64,000 bases of DNA from UBA9611 sp965237595 (GCA_965237595.1 CBDEFY010000001.1:310001-374000), one strand, 5' to 3'. Counted from the stretch's first letter, positions 41,587 through 50,981 are shown. Made by a program: numbers and translations. Notes: generated by a model not told the origin, from the letters alone.

Positions 41587-44214
41587 GTGCATGGTTGGGT
41601 AGTGACGCCGATTCGCCGCCAATATCTCAAGATTAAGAGCGCCCATCCGGACGCGATTCTGCTGTTCCGGATGGGCGATTTTTACGAGACATTCGACGAC
41701 GACGCGGTACTCGCCGCCAAAGAGCTTGAGATTACCCTCACCTCCCGCAGCATGGGCAAGGGCCTGCGGGTGCCCCTGGCCGGGGTGCCGGCCCATTCCC
41801 TGGACAACTACCTGGCCCGGCTAATCAAGAAGGGCCACAAGGTCGCCATCTGCGAACAAACCTCCGACCCGGCAACATCCAAGGGTTTGGTCGACCGGGA
41901 CGTGGTCCGGGTGATTACTCCGGGCACTGTGCTCGAGTCCTCCATTCTAGACCAGAAGACCAACAATTACCTGGCCGCCGTGTCCGAAGGCGACGGCCGA
42001 ACGGGCCTGGCCTACGTGGACATCACCACCGGCGAGTTCTCGGCCACCGAACTGGGCCCCGATGAACTGCCCCTGGAACTGGAACGCATCGCCGCCGCCG
42101 AGGTGCTGGTTCCCCAATCGAATGAGCTTCCGTCATGGACCTATTCTGGGACGTATCCCGGTAGCAAGGGAGCCGGACCCAAGTATGAACTCACCCCAGT
42201 GGAACCGGGCGATTTCCGTCCGGATGAGGCCCGTCAGGCGCTGCTATCCCATTTCGGTATCCTCACTCTGGAGTCATTTGGCTGTGAGGGTATGGACCTG
42301 GCCGTCGCCGCCGCCGGGGCCATCGTGGGCTACCTGGACCGGACACAAATGGCCGCCAAACTCCAGCTTTCCAATCTGGCCATCTACTCCGCCGGCAGCT
42401 TCATGGCCCTGGACTCCCAGACCCGCCGCAACCTGGAGCTATTTGCGGCGGGACGCAACGAAAGCAAGGAACTGTCCCTGCTGGCGGCCCTGGACCGCAC
42501 CAAGACTCCCATGGGTGGCAGGCTGCTGCGCCAGTGGCTGGGCCAGCCACTGCTGGACCTTTCGGGACTGGAGCGCCGCCAGGACGCCGTGGACCACTTC
42601 TATCGGGACGGCCTCAAACGGGCGTCCGCCATCTCCTCCCTGGCCAGGGTCTCCGACATAGAGCGCATCGTCGGGCGTATCGTATCTGGCGCCGTAGCTC
42701 CCAGGGAGTTGATTGCATTGAAGGACGGTCTGGACGCCGTGCCCAGTCTGCGGGAGCTGCTGGACGCCCCCGATTTGGATTGGCTTAACGACCAACTAAC
42801 TCCATTGCCCGATGTATGCTCGCTGATTGCCGGGTCCATCGTCCCGGAACCGGTGGGCGTTGTGGGCGATGGTAACGTCATAAAACCCGGTTTCTCGCCG
42901 GAGATGGACGAACTAAAGAGCGCCTCCACCAACGCCCGGCAGTTCATCGCCGGACTGGAGCAGAGAGAAAGGGAGCGGACGTCGATCAAGGGCCTGAAGG
43001 TGGGCTACAACCAGGTCTTCGGCTATTACATCGAGGTCAGCAAGGCCAATGCAGGCCAGGTGCCCGAGGACTATATACGCCGTCAGACCCTGACCAACGC
43101 CGAACGGTACATCGTCCCCGAGTTGAAGGAGTACGAGTCACTGGTGCTGAACGCCCGGGAGCGCCTTGAAGAGGCGGAGCGGGCCGTCTACCGCCGGGTC
43201 TGCGCCCAACTGGCTGAATCGGCCAATGCCATGAGCCGCGTAGCCGCCGCAATCGCCCGGTTGGATGTTTTCTCCGGCCTGGCCGACGCCGCGGTGGAGA
43301 ACGGCTACGTCCGTCCCACGCTGGACCTGGGCAATGCCATCCGGGTTAAGAATGGCCGCCACCCCGTGGTGGAGCGGGTATTGGACACCGGCGCCTACGT
43401 GCCCAACGACGTGGAATTGTCCAACGACGAGACCAGGATGGTCGTGCTGACCGGGCCCAACATGGCCGGCAAGTCCACCTACATCAGGCAGGTGGCCATC
43501 ATCACTCTCATGGCCCAGATCGGCAGCTTTGTCCCGGCCTCAGAGGCCACCATTGGCCTGGTGGACCGCATCTTCACCAGGGTGGGGCTGCAAGACGACT
43601 TGGCCACCGGCCAGTCGACATTCATGGTCGAGATGGTGGAGACCGCCGCCATCTTGAATCAGGCCACGCCCCGCTCTCTGGTGATCCTGGACGAGATTGG
43701 CCGGGGCACCAGCACCTACGACGGCCTGTCCATCGCCCGCTCGGTGATCGAGCACATCCACAACGATCCCAGGCTGGGCTGCAAGACCCTGTTCGCCACC
43801 CACTACCACGAGCTTACCCGCCTGGCCGCCAGCCTGCCGGGGGTGCGGAACTACAGCGTGGCGGTGACCGAAGAGGGCAACAAAGTGGTCTTCTTACACC
43901 AGATCGTGCCCGGCGGGGCCGACAAGAGCTACGGTGTCCATGTGGCCCAACTGGCCGGGCTGCCCCAGGGGGTGATTAACCGCGCCTGGGAAGTTCTGGC
44001 CGAACTGGAGGCCCAGAGCGCCGCCAACGGCCGAAAGCGCAGCCGGTCCCGCGCCCACTCAACGGGGGAACCGGTACAGCAAATGGCCCTCTTCAACGGC
44101 GACCAGAAGTTGCAGGTACTGCTCCAAGAACTGGACATCCCCAACCTGACGCCTCTGGAGGCCATTAACAAGCTCTACGAACTGCAAAAGGAGGCCCACC
44201 AGCAAGGGGCCTGA
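41587..44214 (+). CDS. mutS: DNA mismatch repair protein MutS
   Basis: Recognises mismatches and recruits MutL. 875 residues: the mismatch-binding domain I (AILLFRMGDFYETFDDDA, holding the Phe-x-Glu wedge as FYE), connector, lever and clamp domains, then the ATPase with Walker A TGPNMAGKSTYIRQ and DEIGRGTSTYDGLSIA, and the C-terminal dimer helix-turn. The frame starts at GTG 41587; a GTG at 41602 would give the more usual start VTPIRRQYLKIK and is an equally possible start. mutL lies 1.1 kb downstream, separated by two small genes. Confidence 0.96.
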   Translation: MHGWVVTPIRRQYLKIKSAHPDAILLFRMGDFYETFDDDAVLAAKELEITLTSRSMGKGLRVPLAGVPAHSLDNYLARLIKKGHKVAICEQTSDPATSKGLVDRDVVRVITPGTVLESSILDQKTNNYLAAVSEGDGRTGLAYVDITTGEFSATELGPDELPLELERIAAAEVLVPQSNELPSWTYSGTYPGSKGAGPKYELTPVEPGDFRPDEARQALLSHFGILTLESFGCEGMDLAVAAAGAIVGYLDRTQMAAKLQLSNLAIYSAGSFMALDSQTRRNLELFAAGRNESKELSLLAALDRTKTPMGGRLLRQWLGQPLLDLSGLERRQDAVDHFYRDGLKRASAISSLARVSDIERIVGRIVSGAVAPRELIALKDGLDAVPSLRELLDAPDLDWLNDQLTPLPDVCSLIAGSIVPEPVGVVGDGNVIKPGFSPEMDELKSASTNARQFIAGLEQRERERTSIKGLKVGYNQVFGYYIEVSKANAGQVPEDYIRRQTLTNAERYIVPELKEYESLVLNARERLEEAERAVYRRVCAQLAESANAMSRVAAAIARLDVFSGLADAAVENGYVRPTLDLGNAIRVKNGRHPVVERVLDTGAYVPNDVELSNDETRMVVLTGPNMAGKSTYIRQVAIITLMAQIGSFVPASEATIGLVDRIFTRVGLQDDLATGQSTFMVEMVETAAILNQATPRSLVILDEIGRGTSTYDGLSIARSVIEHIHNDPRLGCKTLFATHYHELTRLAASLPGVRNYSVAVTEEGNKVVFLHQIVPGGADKSYGVHVAQLAGLPQGVINRAWEVLAELEAQSAANGRKRSRSRAHSTGEPVQQMALFNGDQKLQVLLQELDIPNLTPLEAINKLYELQKEAHQQGA

Positions 44215-44355
44215 CCCGCCTTGACCCGGTCCCCCTTTCCTCCGGCCGGCTGCGGGTATAAAATATGCTGGGGAATTTTGGATCCCGGTCCACGGATTAC
44301 AGTTCCGGAATCAGAGTACCTGAGGCGATTAAACGCCCCAACTTTGGAGGTCAAA

Positions 44356-44715
44356 TTGAGCCAGACCGTTGAATTCTATTGGTGGCCTCGTTGATCGACC
44401 TGTCGGAAAGTAAGAGAGTTGCTCTTACAGAAAGGACTTGAGGTCTCGGACCGGGATTTCTTCAAGGACGCCCTAAGCGAGCCGGAGATCCGTGAACTGG
44501 CGTCCATGGGGGGAACGGAAAATATCTTTGCCCGGCGCAGCCCCAGCCTCAAGAAGATGGGTTTGGCCGACAAAGAACTCTCGGACGATGAGATGGTCAA
44601 ACTGATGTTGCAGGAGCCCAAGTTGGTGCGCCGGCCCCTGCTCAAGGTGGGCAACAGGCTGATGGTCGGCGGCGGAAACGCCGTAGTGGAAGAGGCCATA
44701 GCCGAGGCCAGTTGA
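44356..44715 (+). CDS. ArsC/Spx-like selenoprotein (in-frame TGA = Sec)
   Basis: TTG 44356, with GGAGG 5 nt upstream, begins MSQTVEFYWWPR, then TGA (44392-44394), then STCRKVRELLLQKGLEVSDR. With Sec at codon 13 the active site is U-S-T-C, replacing the catalytic CxxC of arsenate-reductase-like and Spx proteins at exactly the right place after the first beta strand. The rest (FFKDALSEPEIRELASMGG; KLMLQEPKLVRRPLLKVG; RLMVGGGNAVVEEAI) is a complete ArsC fold of 119 residues. A perfect 7-bp hairpin starts 15 nt after the TGA. It probably acts as a thiol/selenol reductase; arsenate as substrate is uncertain. Confidence 0.88.
44392..44428 (+). promoter_or_regulatory. Sec codon and SECIS-like hairpin of the ArsC-like gene
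   Basis: TGA 44392-44394, 15 nt, then GTAAGAG (44410-44416), loop AGTTG and CTCTTAC (44422-44428). The apical loop begins 22 nt after the TGA, the same distance as in the DsbA-like gene. Confidence 0.75.
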
Positions 44716-44853
44716 TGGGGCGGGATTCCGGTCGAATATTTCAAATAACCGACGCATCTGAACAATGAATCTACGGGCCGTCTGGACTATAATCATGACT
44801 CGTATTAATCAAATTTCAGAAATATCCAGTCATGGAAGGCCCGATACCTGCCA

Positions 44854-45291
44854 ATGAAAATCTTCTTCGATGTGGACTACACCATCCTCGGGTTGGACAA
44901 TAGCCTGAGGCCGGACACCAAGGAAACGTTCCAGGCGCTGTTGGACGAAAACCACGAGATTTATATCTGGTCCGGGATGGGGGAGCGGTGGGAGGTCGTC
45001 AACAAATTCGAATTAAACCCCTTTGTGAGCGGTGTCTACGAAAAGCCCACTCACCATTTCCACGAACGTCTGGAAGAGTTGGGCGTGCCTTTCGAGCCCG
45101 ACTTTGTCATCGACGACTATCCGGAGGTGGTTTCCGCCTTCGGCGGCGTTTGGGTCCCGCCATACTTCTTCAAGCGGTCCGTGGACAAAGAGATGGAGCG
45201 CATCTACCGCATAGTCTGCGACTTTACCGCCACGGGCACATCGGAAGACAAGCAGTACCGAGAGAAAGGCTCCACAGTTCCGCTCTTCTGA
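44854..45291 (+). CDS. HAD-like small phosphatase or hydrolase
   Basis: A 145-residue protein with a HAD-type start, MKIFFDVDYTILGLDNSLRP, giving the DxDxT-like catalytic loop DVDYT. The motif II region is IYIWSGMGERWEVV and the acidic motif IV is DFVIDDYPEVV. The lack of a cap domain and the short length suggest action on a macromolecule or a phosphorylated partner (inference). A TATAAT at 44788-44793 may be its -10 box. It lies between the ArsC-like selenoprotein gene and mutL, on the same strand. Confidence 0.65.
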   Translation: MKIFFDVDYTILGLDNSLRPDTKETFQALLDENHEIYIWSGMGERWEVVNKFELNPFVSGVYEKPTHHFHERLEELGVPFEPDFVIDDYPEVVSAFGGVWVPPYFFKRSVDKEMERIYRIVCDFTATGTSEDKQYREKGSTVPLF

Positions 45292-45327
45292 CCTTATTCC
45301 GTACCTTCTTTTGGCTGGGGCTTCGTC

Positions 45328-47058
45328 ATGCCCATTAAAGTCCTCCCCCAAGACCTGGTCGCCATGATTGCCGCCGGCGAGGTGGTGGAACGCCCGGCCT
45401 CGGTGGTCAAGGAACTTGTCGAAAACTCCGTAGACGCCGGAGCCAGCCAGATTATCGTGGAGATTAGGGCCGGAGGCGTGGAGCAAGTCAAGGTCATCGA
45501 CGACGGCCACGGCATCCCCGCCGAAGAAGTGGAGTTGGCTTTCCGGCGTCACGCCACCAGCAAGATAGATAGCCAAGAACAGCTCGGCGCCATCGCCACC
45601 TTGGGCTTCCGAGGCGAGGCCCTCCCCAGTATCGCCGCCGTCTCCCGCACCGTCCTGACCACCCGGCAGCCCCTCGATCCTGGTGGTTTCCGCCTGGAAC
45701 TGCTCTGGGGTGAGCCGGTGTCGTCCGGCAGCCAGGGCTGTCCACCAGGGACCGCCGTTGAGGTCTTGGACCTGTTCGGCAACCTGCCCGCCCGGCGCAA
45801 GTTCCTGCGTTCGGCCTCGGCGGAGACTTCCCGCGTCCAGGAACTGGTCAGCCGCTACGCCCTGGTCTTTCCGGGAATACGCTTTCAGTTGTTGATGGAC
45901 GGCCGCACCTCGTTCACCAGCCCCGGCAACGGTCTCCCCAGGGAAGCCATCCTGGCGGTTTACGGTCCCCAGGCCGCCACCGCCATGCTGGAGGTCCGCG
46001 GAGAGGACTCGGAAAGCGGTTACCAGGTGAACGGGTTCGCCAGCGCGCCCAGCCTGACCCGGGCCAACCGCACCTACATGACCTTCTTTGTAAACCGCCG
46101 CTGGGTCCAGAGCCGAATGCTGTCCTTCGCCGTGGAAGAGGCTTACATGGGTCTGCTCCAAGTGAAACGCTATCCCCTAGCGGCCCTGAACATCAGCATC
46201 CCCTACGAGGACGTGGACGTTAACTCCCATCCGGCCAAGCGGGAGGTTCGCTTCAGGGACGAGAGCCGGGTGTTCTCCACGGTGCAGCGGGCCGTGCGCG
46301 CCGTGCTGGTGGCCGATTCGCCGGTACCTTCGCTGGCGCCGCCCCCGGATTCAGACTATGCGGCGGCCGCGGCGCCGTCGTTCTTTCCCAGGAGCGCTTT
46401 CGGCGGCGTCCGGAACGGCGGAGGGATGCCGGATTACCCGGGTGGAAGCTCAGGGGGCCCGGCCGATGCGGCGGTGCTCCGACAACCCGGGCCGCCTTTG
46501 AAGGTAGTGGGCCAGCTCAAGCTCACCTACATCGTGGCGGAGGGGTCCGAAGGAATGTTTCTGGTGGACCAGCATGCGGCCCACGAGCGGGTGCTTTTCG
46601 ACCGGATCCGGCAGCAATCGTCGGAAAAGGAACCCCAGTCCCAGCCCCTATTGGAGCCGGTGCCCGTGGAACTCACTCCCGCTCAGGGAGACACGCTAAA
46701 GACTAATGAAGAAGCGCTGGAGGAGTACGGGTTCCAGTTCGAGCCCTTCGGCGACGGCAGCTACCTGCTCCGCGCTGTTCCCGCAATCTTTGGCGAAAGC
46801 GACCCGGCCGAGTCGCTCTTGGACGTGCTGGACATGACGGCCTTTGAGGGGTTGGTGCGGCAGAAAGAAGACGTGACTGCGGCGTCGATAGCCTGTCAGG
46901 GAGCGGTTCGGGCGGGGAAACCGTTGACTGAGCCGGAGATGATTGCGCTGCTGGAGCAACTGGAGGCCACGCCCAATCCCCACACCTGTCCCCACGGCCG
47001 GCCCACCATGGTCCACTTCAGCTCCCACCACATGGAAAGGGAGTTCGGCCGACGTTAG
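45328..47058 (+). CDS. mutL: DNA mismatch repair protein MutL
   Basis: GHKL ATPase coordinating mismatch repair. 576 residues: MIAAGEVVERPASVVKELVE, DDGHGIPAEEVELAFRRHAT, TLGFRGEALPSIAAVSR and the NPHTCPHGRP-type C-terminal part. The C-terminal domain holds DQHAAHERVLFDRI, the metal-site motif of endonuclease-type MutL, with CPHGRP also present, so an active nuclease is expected. It ends in HHMEREFGRR. The last codons are the beginning of a 61-bp tandem repeat that continues past the stop. Confidence 0.96.
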   Translation: MPIKVLPQDLVAMIAAGEVVERPASVVKELVENSVDAGASQIIVEIRAGGVEQVKVIDDGHGIPAEEVELAFRRHATSKIDSQEQLGAIATLGFRGEALPSIAAVSRTVLTTRQPLDPGGFRLELLWGEPVSSGSQGCPPGTAVEVLDLFGNLPARRKFLRSASAETSRVQELVSRYALVFPGIRFQLLMDGRTSFTSPGNGLPREAILAVYGPQAATAMLEVRGEDSESGYQVNGFASAPSLTRANRTYMTFFVNRRWVQSRMLSFAVEEAYMGLLQVKRYPLAALNISIPYEDVDVNSHPAKREVRFRDESRVFSTVQRAVRAVLVADSPVPSLAPPPDSDYAAAAAPSFFPRSAFGGVRNGGGMPDYPGGSSGGPADAAVLRQPGPPLKVVGQLKLTYIVAEGSEGMFLVDQHAAHERVLFDRIRQQSSEKEPQSQPLLEPVPVELTPAQGDTLKTNEEALEEYGFQFEPFGDGSYLLRAVPAIFGESDPAESLLDVLDMTAFEGLVRQKEDVTAASIACQGAVRAGKPLTEPEMIALLEQLEATPNPHTCPHGRPTMVHFSSHHMEREFGRR

Positions 47059-47180
47059 ATACGGGTTAACCGTTCGGACGCCAAACATTTACACGGAAAG
47101 GGAGTTTGGCCGACGTCAGATACGGGTTAGCCGTTCGGACGCCAAACATTTACATGGAAAGGGAGTTTGGGCGGCGCTAG
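47034..47180 (+). repeat. 61-bp tandem repeat starting in the mutL 3' end
   Basis: Units at 47034-47094 and 47095-47155 and a partial third from 47156. Each begins GGAAAGGGAGTT(T/C)GG, the code for the last mutL residues, and includes ACGGGTTA.CCGTTCGGACGC. The units differ at a few positions. Only the first unit is inside mutL. Confidence 0.9.
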
Positions 47181-47193
47181 TTCAGTAGGCGCG

Positions 47194-48060
47194 TCATAGG
47201 GCCTGCCAGTAGCGGCGGCCCTCGGCCCGCACCACCCGGCCGAACCCGGTGCTGTGGCAGATGGCCATGGGGGTGTTTCCCGCCTCGGCGTGGTCCACCA
47301 TGCGGCCCCTGGTCTGGACCGCTTGGTCCGGGTCGGCGTCAAAGCTGAAGATCCAATCGGTCTCGGTGACTTGGGCCGGGTTGTGGAACACATCGCCCAG
47401 AATCAGGGCGCTTTGCCCCAAAGAGGTGATGGACAGGCTCATGGAGCCGGGAGTGTGGCCGGGGGTGGTGATGGCCGTTACTTCGCTGGTCAGCGCTTTT
47501 TCGCCGTCCAGAAGGTCTTGCACGCCCAGCCGCTCCAACGGCGCAACCATCTCCTCCCAGTAGGTGAACCCAAATATCTCTTCGTCCTTTGGGGTGCTGA
47601 AAGCAGCCCAATCAGCCTGGTGGGCGACGTATCTTGCATTGGAGAATGTGGCGGCGGGGCTGGCGCCCCTCGCGCTGAGGTTCCAGCCGACGTGGTCCGG
47701 GTGCAGGTGCGTCAGGAAGACCACGTCGATGTCGCCCGGCTGGACCCCTGCGGAATCAAGCTCGGAAGCCAGGTTGCCCTCGATGCCGCCGCCGAACATC
47801 CCGATGGTTCCGGGGTTGGACGCGGTGTCGCCGATCCCGGTGTCCACCAGAATGGTCTGTTCTTGGGAGCGTATCAGGTAGCATTCGAAGTGGGCCCGTA
47901 TGTTGTCGGGACCGTTGAACGCTTCGGGGAAGCGCTCTTTGTAGGGTGCCCAAGCTTCGGCTGTGACTTGGGGGAAGGTCATTTCCAGTGGCAGAGCGGC
48001 CTCGGCGTCGTGCATAACCAGGATTTCGACGTTGCCTACGGTGAGTCTAACTTCTGCGAT
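47194..48060 (-). CDS. MBL-fold metallo-hydrolase (apparent ATC start)
   Basis: A metallo-beta-lactamase-fold hydrolase. The metal motif is LTHLHPDHVGWNLSARG, then TTPGHTPGSMSLSI and LILGDVFHNPAQV, with the final histidine in CHSTGFGRVV. It is a paralogue of the protein at 30010. A conventional ATG at 48015 (MHDAEAALPLEM) gives 273 residues. The sequence upstream (AEVRLTVGNVEILV) matches the start of the paralogue (MANQLKVGNVEIKFVLDM), and an AGGAGGAG stands just before an ATC at 48060, where ATG is expected. I therefore extend it. Substrate unknown. Confidence 0.8.
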   Translation of the reverse strand: MAEVRLTVGNVEILVMHDAEAALPLEMTFPQVTAEAWAPYKERFPEAFNGPDNIRAHFECYLIRSQEQTILVDTGIGDTASNPGTIGMFGGGIEGNLASELDSAGVQPGDIDVVFLTHLHPDHVGWNLSARGASPAATFSNARYVAHQADWAAFSTPKDEEIFGFTYWEEMVAPLERLGVQDLLDGEKALTSEVTAITTPGHTPGSMSLSITSLGQSALILGDVFHNPAQVTETDWIFSFDADPDQAVQTRGRMVDHAEAGNTPMAICHSTGFGRVVRAEGRRYWQAL

Positions 48061-48169
48061 GGCTCCTCCTGGAATCCATATCTGGGAAGGTTAGACCTGA
48101 GCACCGATGCTAGACGGCCAAGGGCCTTGGGCCGGGCGGTTTTTCTAAGAAGAAAGGGGACAGGCCGTC

Positions 48170-48412
48170 TTAGCCGCGGCGGCGCGGGTCCCGGCGGGGG
48201 TCTGATGCTGGATGGAAGATGGAGTCGTCACCGGGGAAGTCTTGGGAGGCCGCTTTTTCTTGGTTGCTGCGGAATCGGCCCAGCATTCCCAACGGTCCGC
48301 CGACGATGGCCATGGCGGCGACGCCCAGGCCCATCTTGGCGAGGAAACTGCGGCGTGACTCGGCGGACTTTGGTTGGGACTCAATCTGGTCGGGTTCAAT
48401 CTGTTCGGCCAA
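48170..48412 (-). CDS. small Tat-signal protein
   Basis: An 80-residue protein starting at TTG 48412, with AGGAG upstream. It carries a classic twin-arginine motif, SRRSFLAKMG, followed by a hydrophobic helix (LGVAAMAIVGGPLGMLG) and a short exported tail (FPGDDSIFHPASDPRRDP). The tail is too short to be an enzyme. The helix may serve as a membrane anchor, with the tail as a small extracytoplasmic peptide. Function unknown. It lies between the MBL-fold gene and the FAD oxidoreductase on the same strand. Confidence 0.65.
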   Translation of the reverse strand: MAEQIEPDQIESQPKSAESRRSFLAKMGLGVAAMAIVGGPLGMLGRFRSNQEKAASQDFPGDDSIFHPASDPRRDPRRRG

Positions 48413-48552
48413 GCTATTCTCCTGCCGGAGGGCCCTATGGTGGGCGTGATTTCGCTGGGGTCAGATAGCCACGGTCAGATTGATTGTACAAGACGGGCCG
48501 CGATTTGCAACAACGGGACTTACCGTCAATTGGTCAATCTTGCTCTCTGCTG

Positions 48553-49890
48553 CTACTCCGTGTCCGCGTCGTCCATCACCATCTGGGCCACCAACCTGCC
48601 CATGCGCACCGAATAGTTGGTGCCCCGGTCTTCGGGATAAATCTGGGTGGTGTTGGCCAGGTATAGTCCCTTGACCGGAGTGCGGTGGTCCGGGATCCCG
48701 GCGCCGTAGTTGACACCCACGATGGGCTGGGCGCCGTCAACCCGGTGATGATGGTGTTCAATCACCCAGGACCGGTCGAAGTCGGGGTTGATTTTCTGGA
48801 GATGGGGCACGAACAGGTCCATGAGCTCCTCGGCCGATTTTTGGTACAATTCGCTGTCCCGGCTGGGATAGTTGCTGATGTAGAGGATGTGCTTGCCGCC
48901 GTAGAGTTCCGGGTCAATCAGGTTGGTATGTTCAATCAAGGCCACGAAGGGCATGTCCGGGTCCGCGATGTTGAGCCAGTACTTGTTCGTGAACGGCCGG
49001 TCCGATACCAGCACCATCAGCACCGCCGACAGGTAATTGACGCCCTCCAACTTGTCTTGGTACTCCTTGGGCAAGGGCGGCGCCAGCCGTGTGAACACGT
49101 ATGACGGCGTGGTGGCGACGATGGCGTCGTACTCCCGCCGCTCATTTTCGGAGCCCTCTACTTGAACGTCCAACCCGGTGGCCACCCCCGCGGATTCAAC
49201 AATCTTGGTTACCGAAGCGGAGGTATGGACCACGCCGCCCTGTTGGACGATACGCTCCGCCAGAACTTCGATCACCTCGCCGAAGCTGCCCATTGGGTAT
49301 CCCAGGCGCTCCCGCTGTCCGGTCCCTTTCCGGGAGGCCACGCGCAGGTAAATCTTGCCCCAGAGCCAAGTCATGCCAATGCGGTCGTAAAACGCCCCGA
49401 ACTTTCCCCGGAGCAGGGGTTCCCAGATGACCTGGTATGCCCGTTGTCCCATGCGGCGTGTCAGCCAGTCCTTGGCCGTGACGTTCTCGAACTTCCGGTA
49501 GTTGCGGGTTTTCTGCAACACCAGGGTCCAAAGGCCCACTCTGATGCGCTGGAAGACGGACAGCGGTTTGAACCGCAGCAGGTCCATGGGGGTGGCGAAG
49601 TCCCAGATCTTGCCGCCGTGCTCGTCGTTCAGATAGAAGCCGACGCTGGACTCCAGCCAAGCCAAGCCGCCGCCCAGGCCCAACTCGTGAATCAACTCGG
49701 TCATGTCGGTGTCGCTGACGAAGAGGTGATGGTAGCCGCGCTCCAACCGGCCGCCGAACACGTCGAAGGTGGACGCTTGGCCGCCGAGAAATGGCGCCTG
49801 CTCGAACACCTCCGCGAAGTGCCCAGCCTTGGTCAACTGGTGGGCGGCAGCCAGTCCGGCCACGCCGCCTCCGATGATGCCGACGCGCAT
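48553..49890 (-). CDS. NAD(P)/FAD-dependent oxidoreductase (phytoene-desaturase-like)
   Basis: A 445-residue flavoprotein. The FAD-binding GxGxxG is at the N-terminus (MRVGIIGGGVAGLAAAHQL), followed by the E and GG motif (EVFEQAPFLGGQASTF), then a substrate domain (GYHHLFVSDTDMTELIHELG) and the C-terminal GLYLANTTQIYPEDRGTN flavin motif. This is the amine-oxidase/carotenoid-desaturase-like fold, often found near polyprenyl or glycolipid genes. The start is ATG 49890, overlapping the stop of the upstream flippase-like gene (TGATG). The adjacency suggests shared lipid metabolism; the substrate is unknown. Confidence 0.85.
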   Translation of the reverse strand: MRVGIIGGGVAGLAAAHQLTKAGHFAEVFEQAPFLGGQASTFDVFGGRLERGYHHLFVSDTDMTELIHELGLGGGLAWLESSVGFYLNDEHGGKIWDFATPMDLLRFKPLSVFQRIRVGLWTLVLQKTRNYRKFENVTAKDWLTRRMGQRAYQVIWEPLLRGKFGAFYDRIGMTWLWGKIYLRVASRKGTGQRERLGYPMGSFGEVIEVLAERIVQQGGVVHTSASVTKIVESAGVATGLDVQVEGSENERREYDAIVATTPSYVFTRLAPPLPKEYQDKLEGVNYLSAVLMVLVSDRPFTNKYWLNIADPDMPFVALIEHTNLIDPELYGGKHILYISNYPSRDSELYQKSAEELMDLFVPHLQKINPDFDRSWVIEHHHHRVDGAQPIVGVNYGAGIPDHRTPVKGLYLANTTQIYPEDRGTNYSVRMGRLVAQMVMDDADTE

Positions 49891-50981
49891 CAGCTGCCCT
49901 CGCCGGTAGTCTCGCCAGCCAATCCCGGAGCCGTATCCGGGCCGCCGGGTTGGCGGGCGGCGGTCAACTCCCAAAGTGACAGGTTGTTTATCAATAGCAG
50001 GGCCAGGCCGGCCAGGTTGACCGGCAGCCAGAGGGCGACCAAGTGAACGAATACGCTGTAGGCTCCCGCCAGTGAGGCCCCCACTCCCAGTGCCATCAGC
50101 GTCTGCTGGGCTACGACTTCGAAGGGCCCTATGCCCCCGATGGCGCTGGGTACCGCGGTTGCCAGGTTGGATGTGGCGGTCACCAGGACAACCACCAACA
50201 GCAGGACGCCCACCGAGCCGAAATGGCCGTCGATGCCAAATGAATAGGCCAGCAGGAAATACATGGAACCTTCCAGCAACCACACCGGAAGGGAGTAGAA
50301 GAAGAGCCCAAGGTGCTTGGCGGGGGAGTTCAACACCGCAAGGCCGGCCACGAAGGTCCGGAAGATTTCTTTCGCCTTGGGACGTGGCCCAGAGGGTACG
50401 ATGTTCAACCAAGTCTCCATCCGGTCGGCGAAGGACGCCGAACTACCCAGGAGGGTGAAGAAAGCCAGAAAGACTGAAAACACCGAGACGGTTGCAACCA
50501 GAAAGATGATACCGGTGGTGCGGGAAACGTCGGCCGCGCCGTCAAATTCTCCCAACAACAGCAACCAGGGCGCGGCGAGGGCGGCGAGAGCCAGTAGGGT
50601 GATGCCGTCGTAGACCCGCTCCACGGCGATGGTCGCCAGGGCCGAACTGGTATTGACGTTCTCTTGGCGGGACAGGTAGTAGGAGCGGACCACCTCGCCC
50701 AGCCGCACGGGCAGCAGGTTGTTGGCCATATACCCGATTACCACCACCGGATAGAGGCGGCGCACGGGAATGGCGCTCATTGGGGCCAGCAGATATCGCC
50801 AGCGGGCGGCGCGGAAGAAGACTGCGATGAAGTAGATGGCGATGGACGGTGCCAGCAGGGAGTAATTGGCGTCCCAAAGGGCCTCTTTAAGCTCGCCTAG
50901 GTCCACCTGGTACAGAAGGAGGAGCAGCAAGCCCAGGCTGACCCCTCCACCCAGCCAGAACTGCCATCTATTGGAGATCAA
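49890..50981 (-). CDS. lysylphosphatidylglycerol synthase-type transmembrane (UPF0104) protein
   Basis: A 363-residue integral membrane protein with about eight transmembrane helices, of the LPG_synthase_TM/flippase-like family. The family signature lies in ARWRYLLAPMSAIPVRRLYP, then NNLLPVRLGEVVRSYYLSRQ and AIGGIGPFEVVAQQTLMALG. The soluble aminoacyl-transferase domain of MprF is absent, so this is a flippase- or transporter-like member. It is translationally coupled to the FAD oxidoreductase downstream. Confidence 0.85.
   Translation of the reverse strand: MISNRWQFWLGGGVSLGLLLLLLYQVDLGELKEALWDANYSLLAPSIAIYFIAVFFRAARWRYLLAPMSAIPVRRLYPVVVIGYMANNLLPVRLGEVVRSYYLSRQENVNTSSALATIAVERVYDGITLLALAALAAPWLLLLGEFDGAADVSRTTGIIFLVATVSVFSVFLAFFTLLGSSASFADRMETWLNIVPSGPRPKAKEIFRTFVAGLAVLNSPAKHLGLFFYSLPVWLLEGSMYFLLAYSFGIDGHFGSVGVLLLVVVLVTATSNLATAVPSAIGGIGPFEVVAQQTLMALGVGASLAGAYSVFVHLVALWLPVNLAGLALLLINNLSLWELTAARQPGGPDTAPGLAGETTGEGS

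Noticed and set aside
47034..47180. CRISPR-like array at the mutL end
   Set aside because: The units are contiguous 61-bp tandem copies with no unique spacers.
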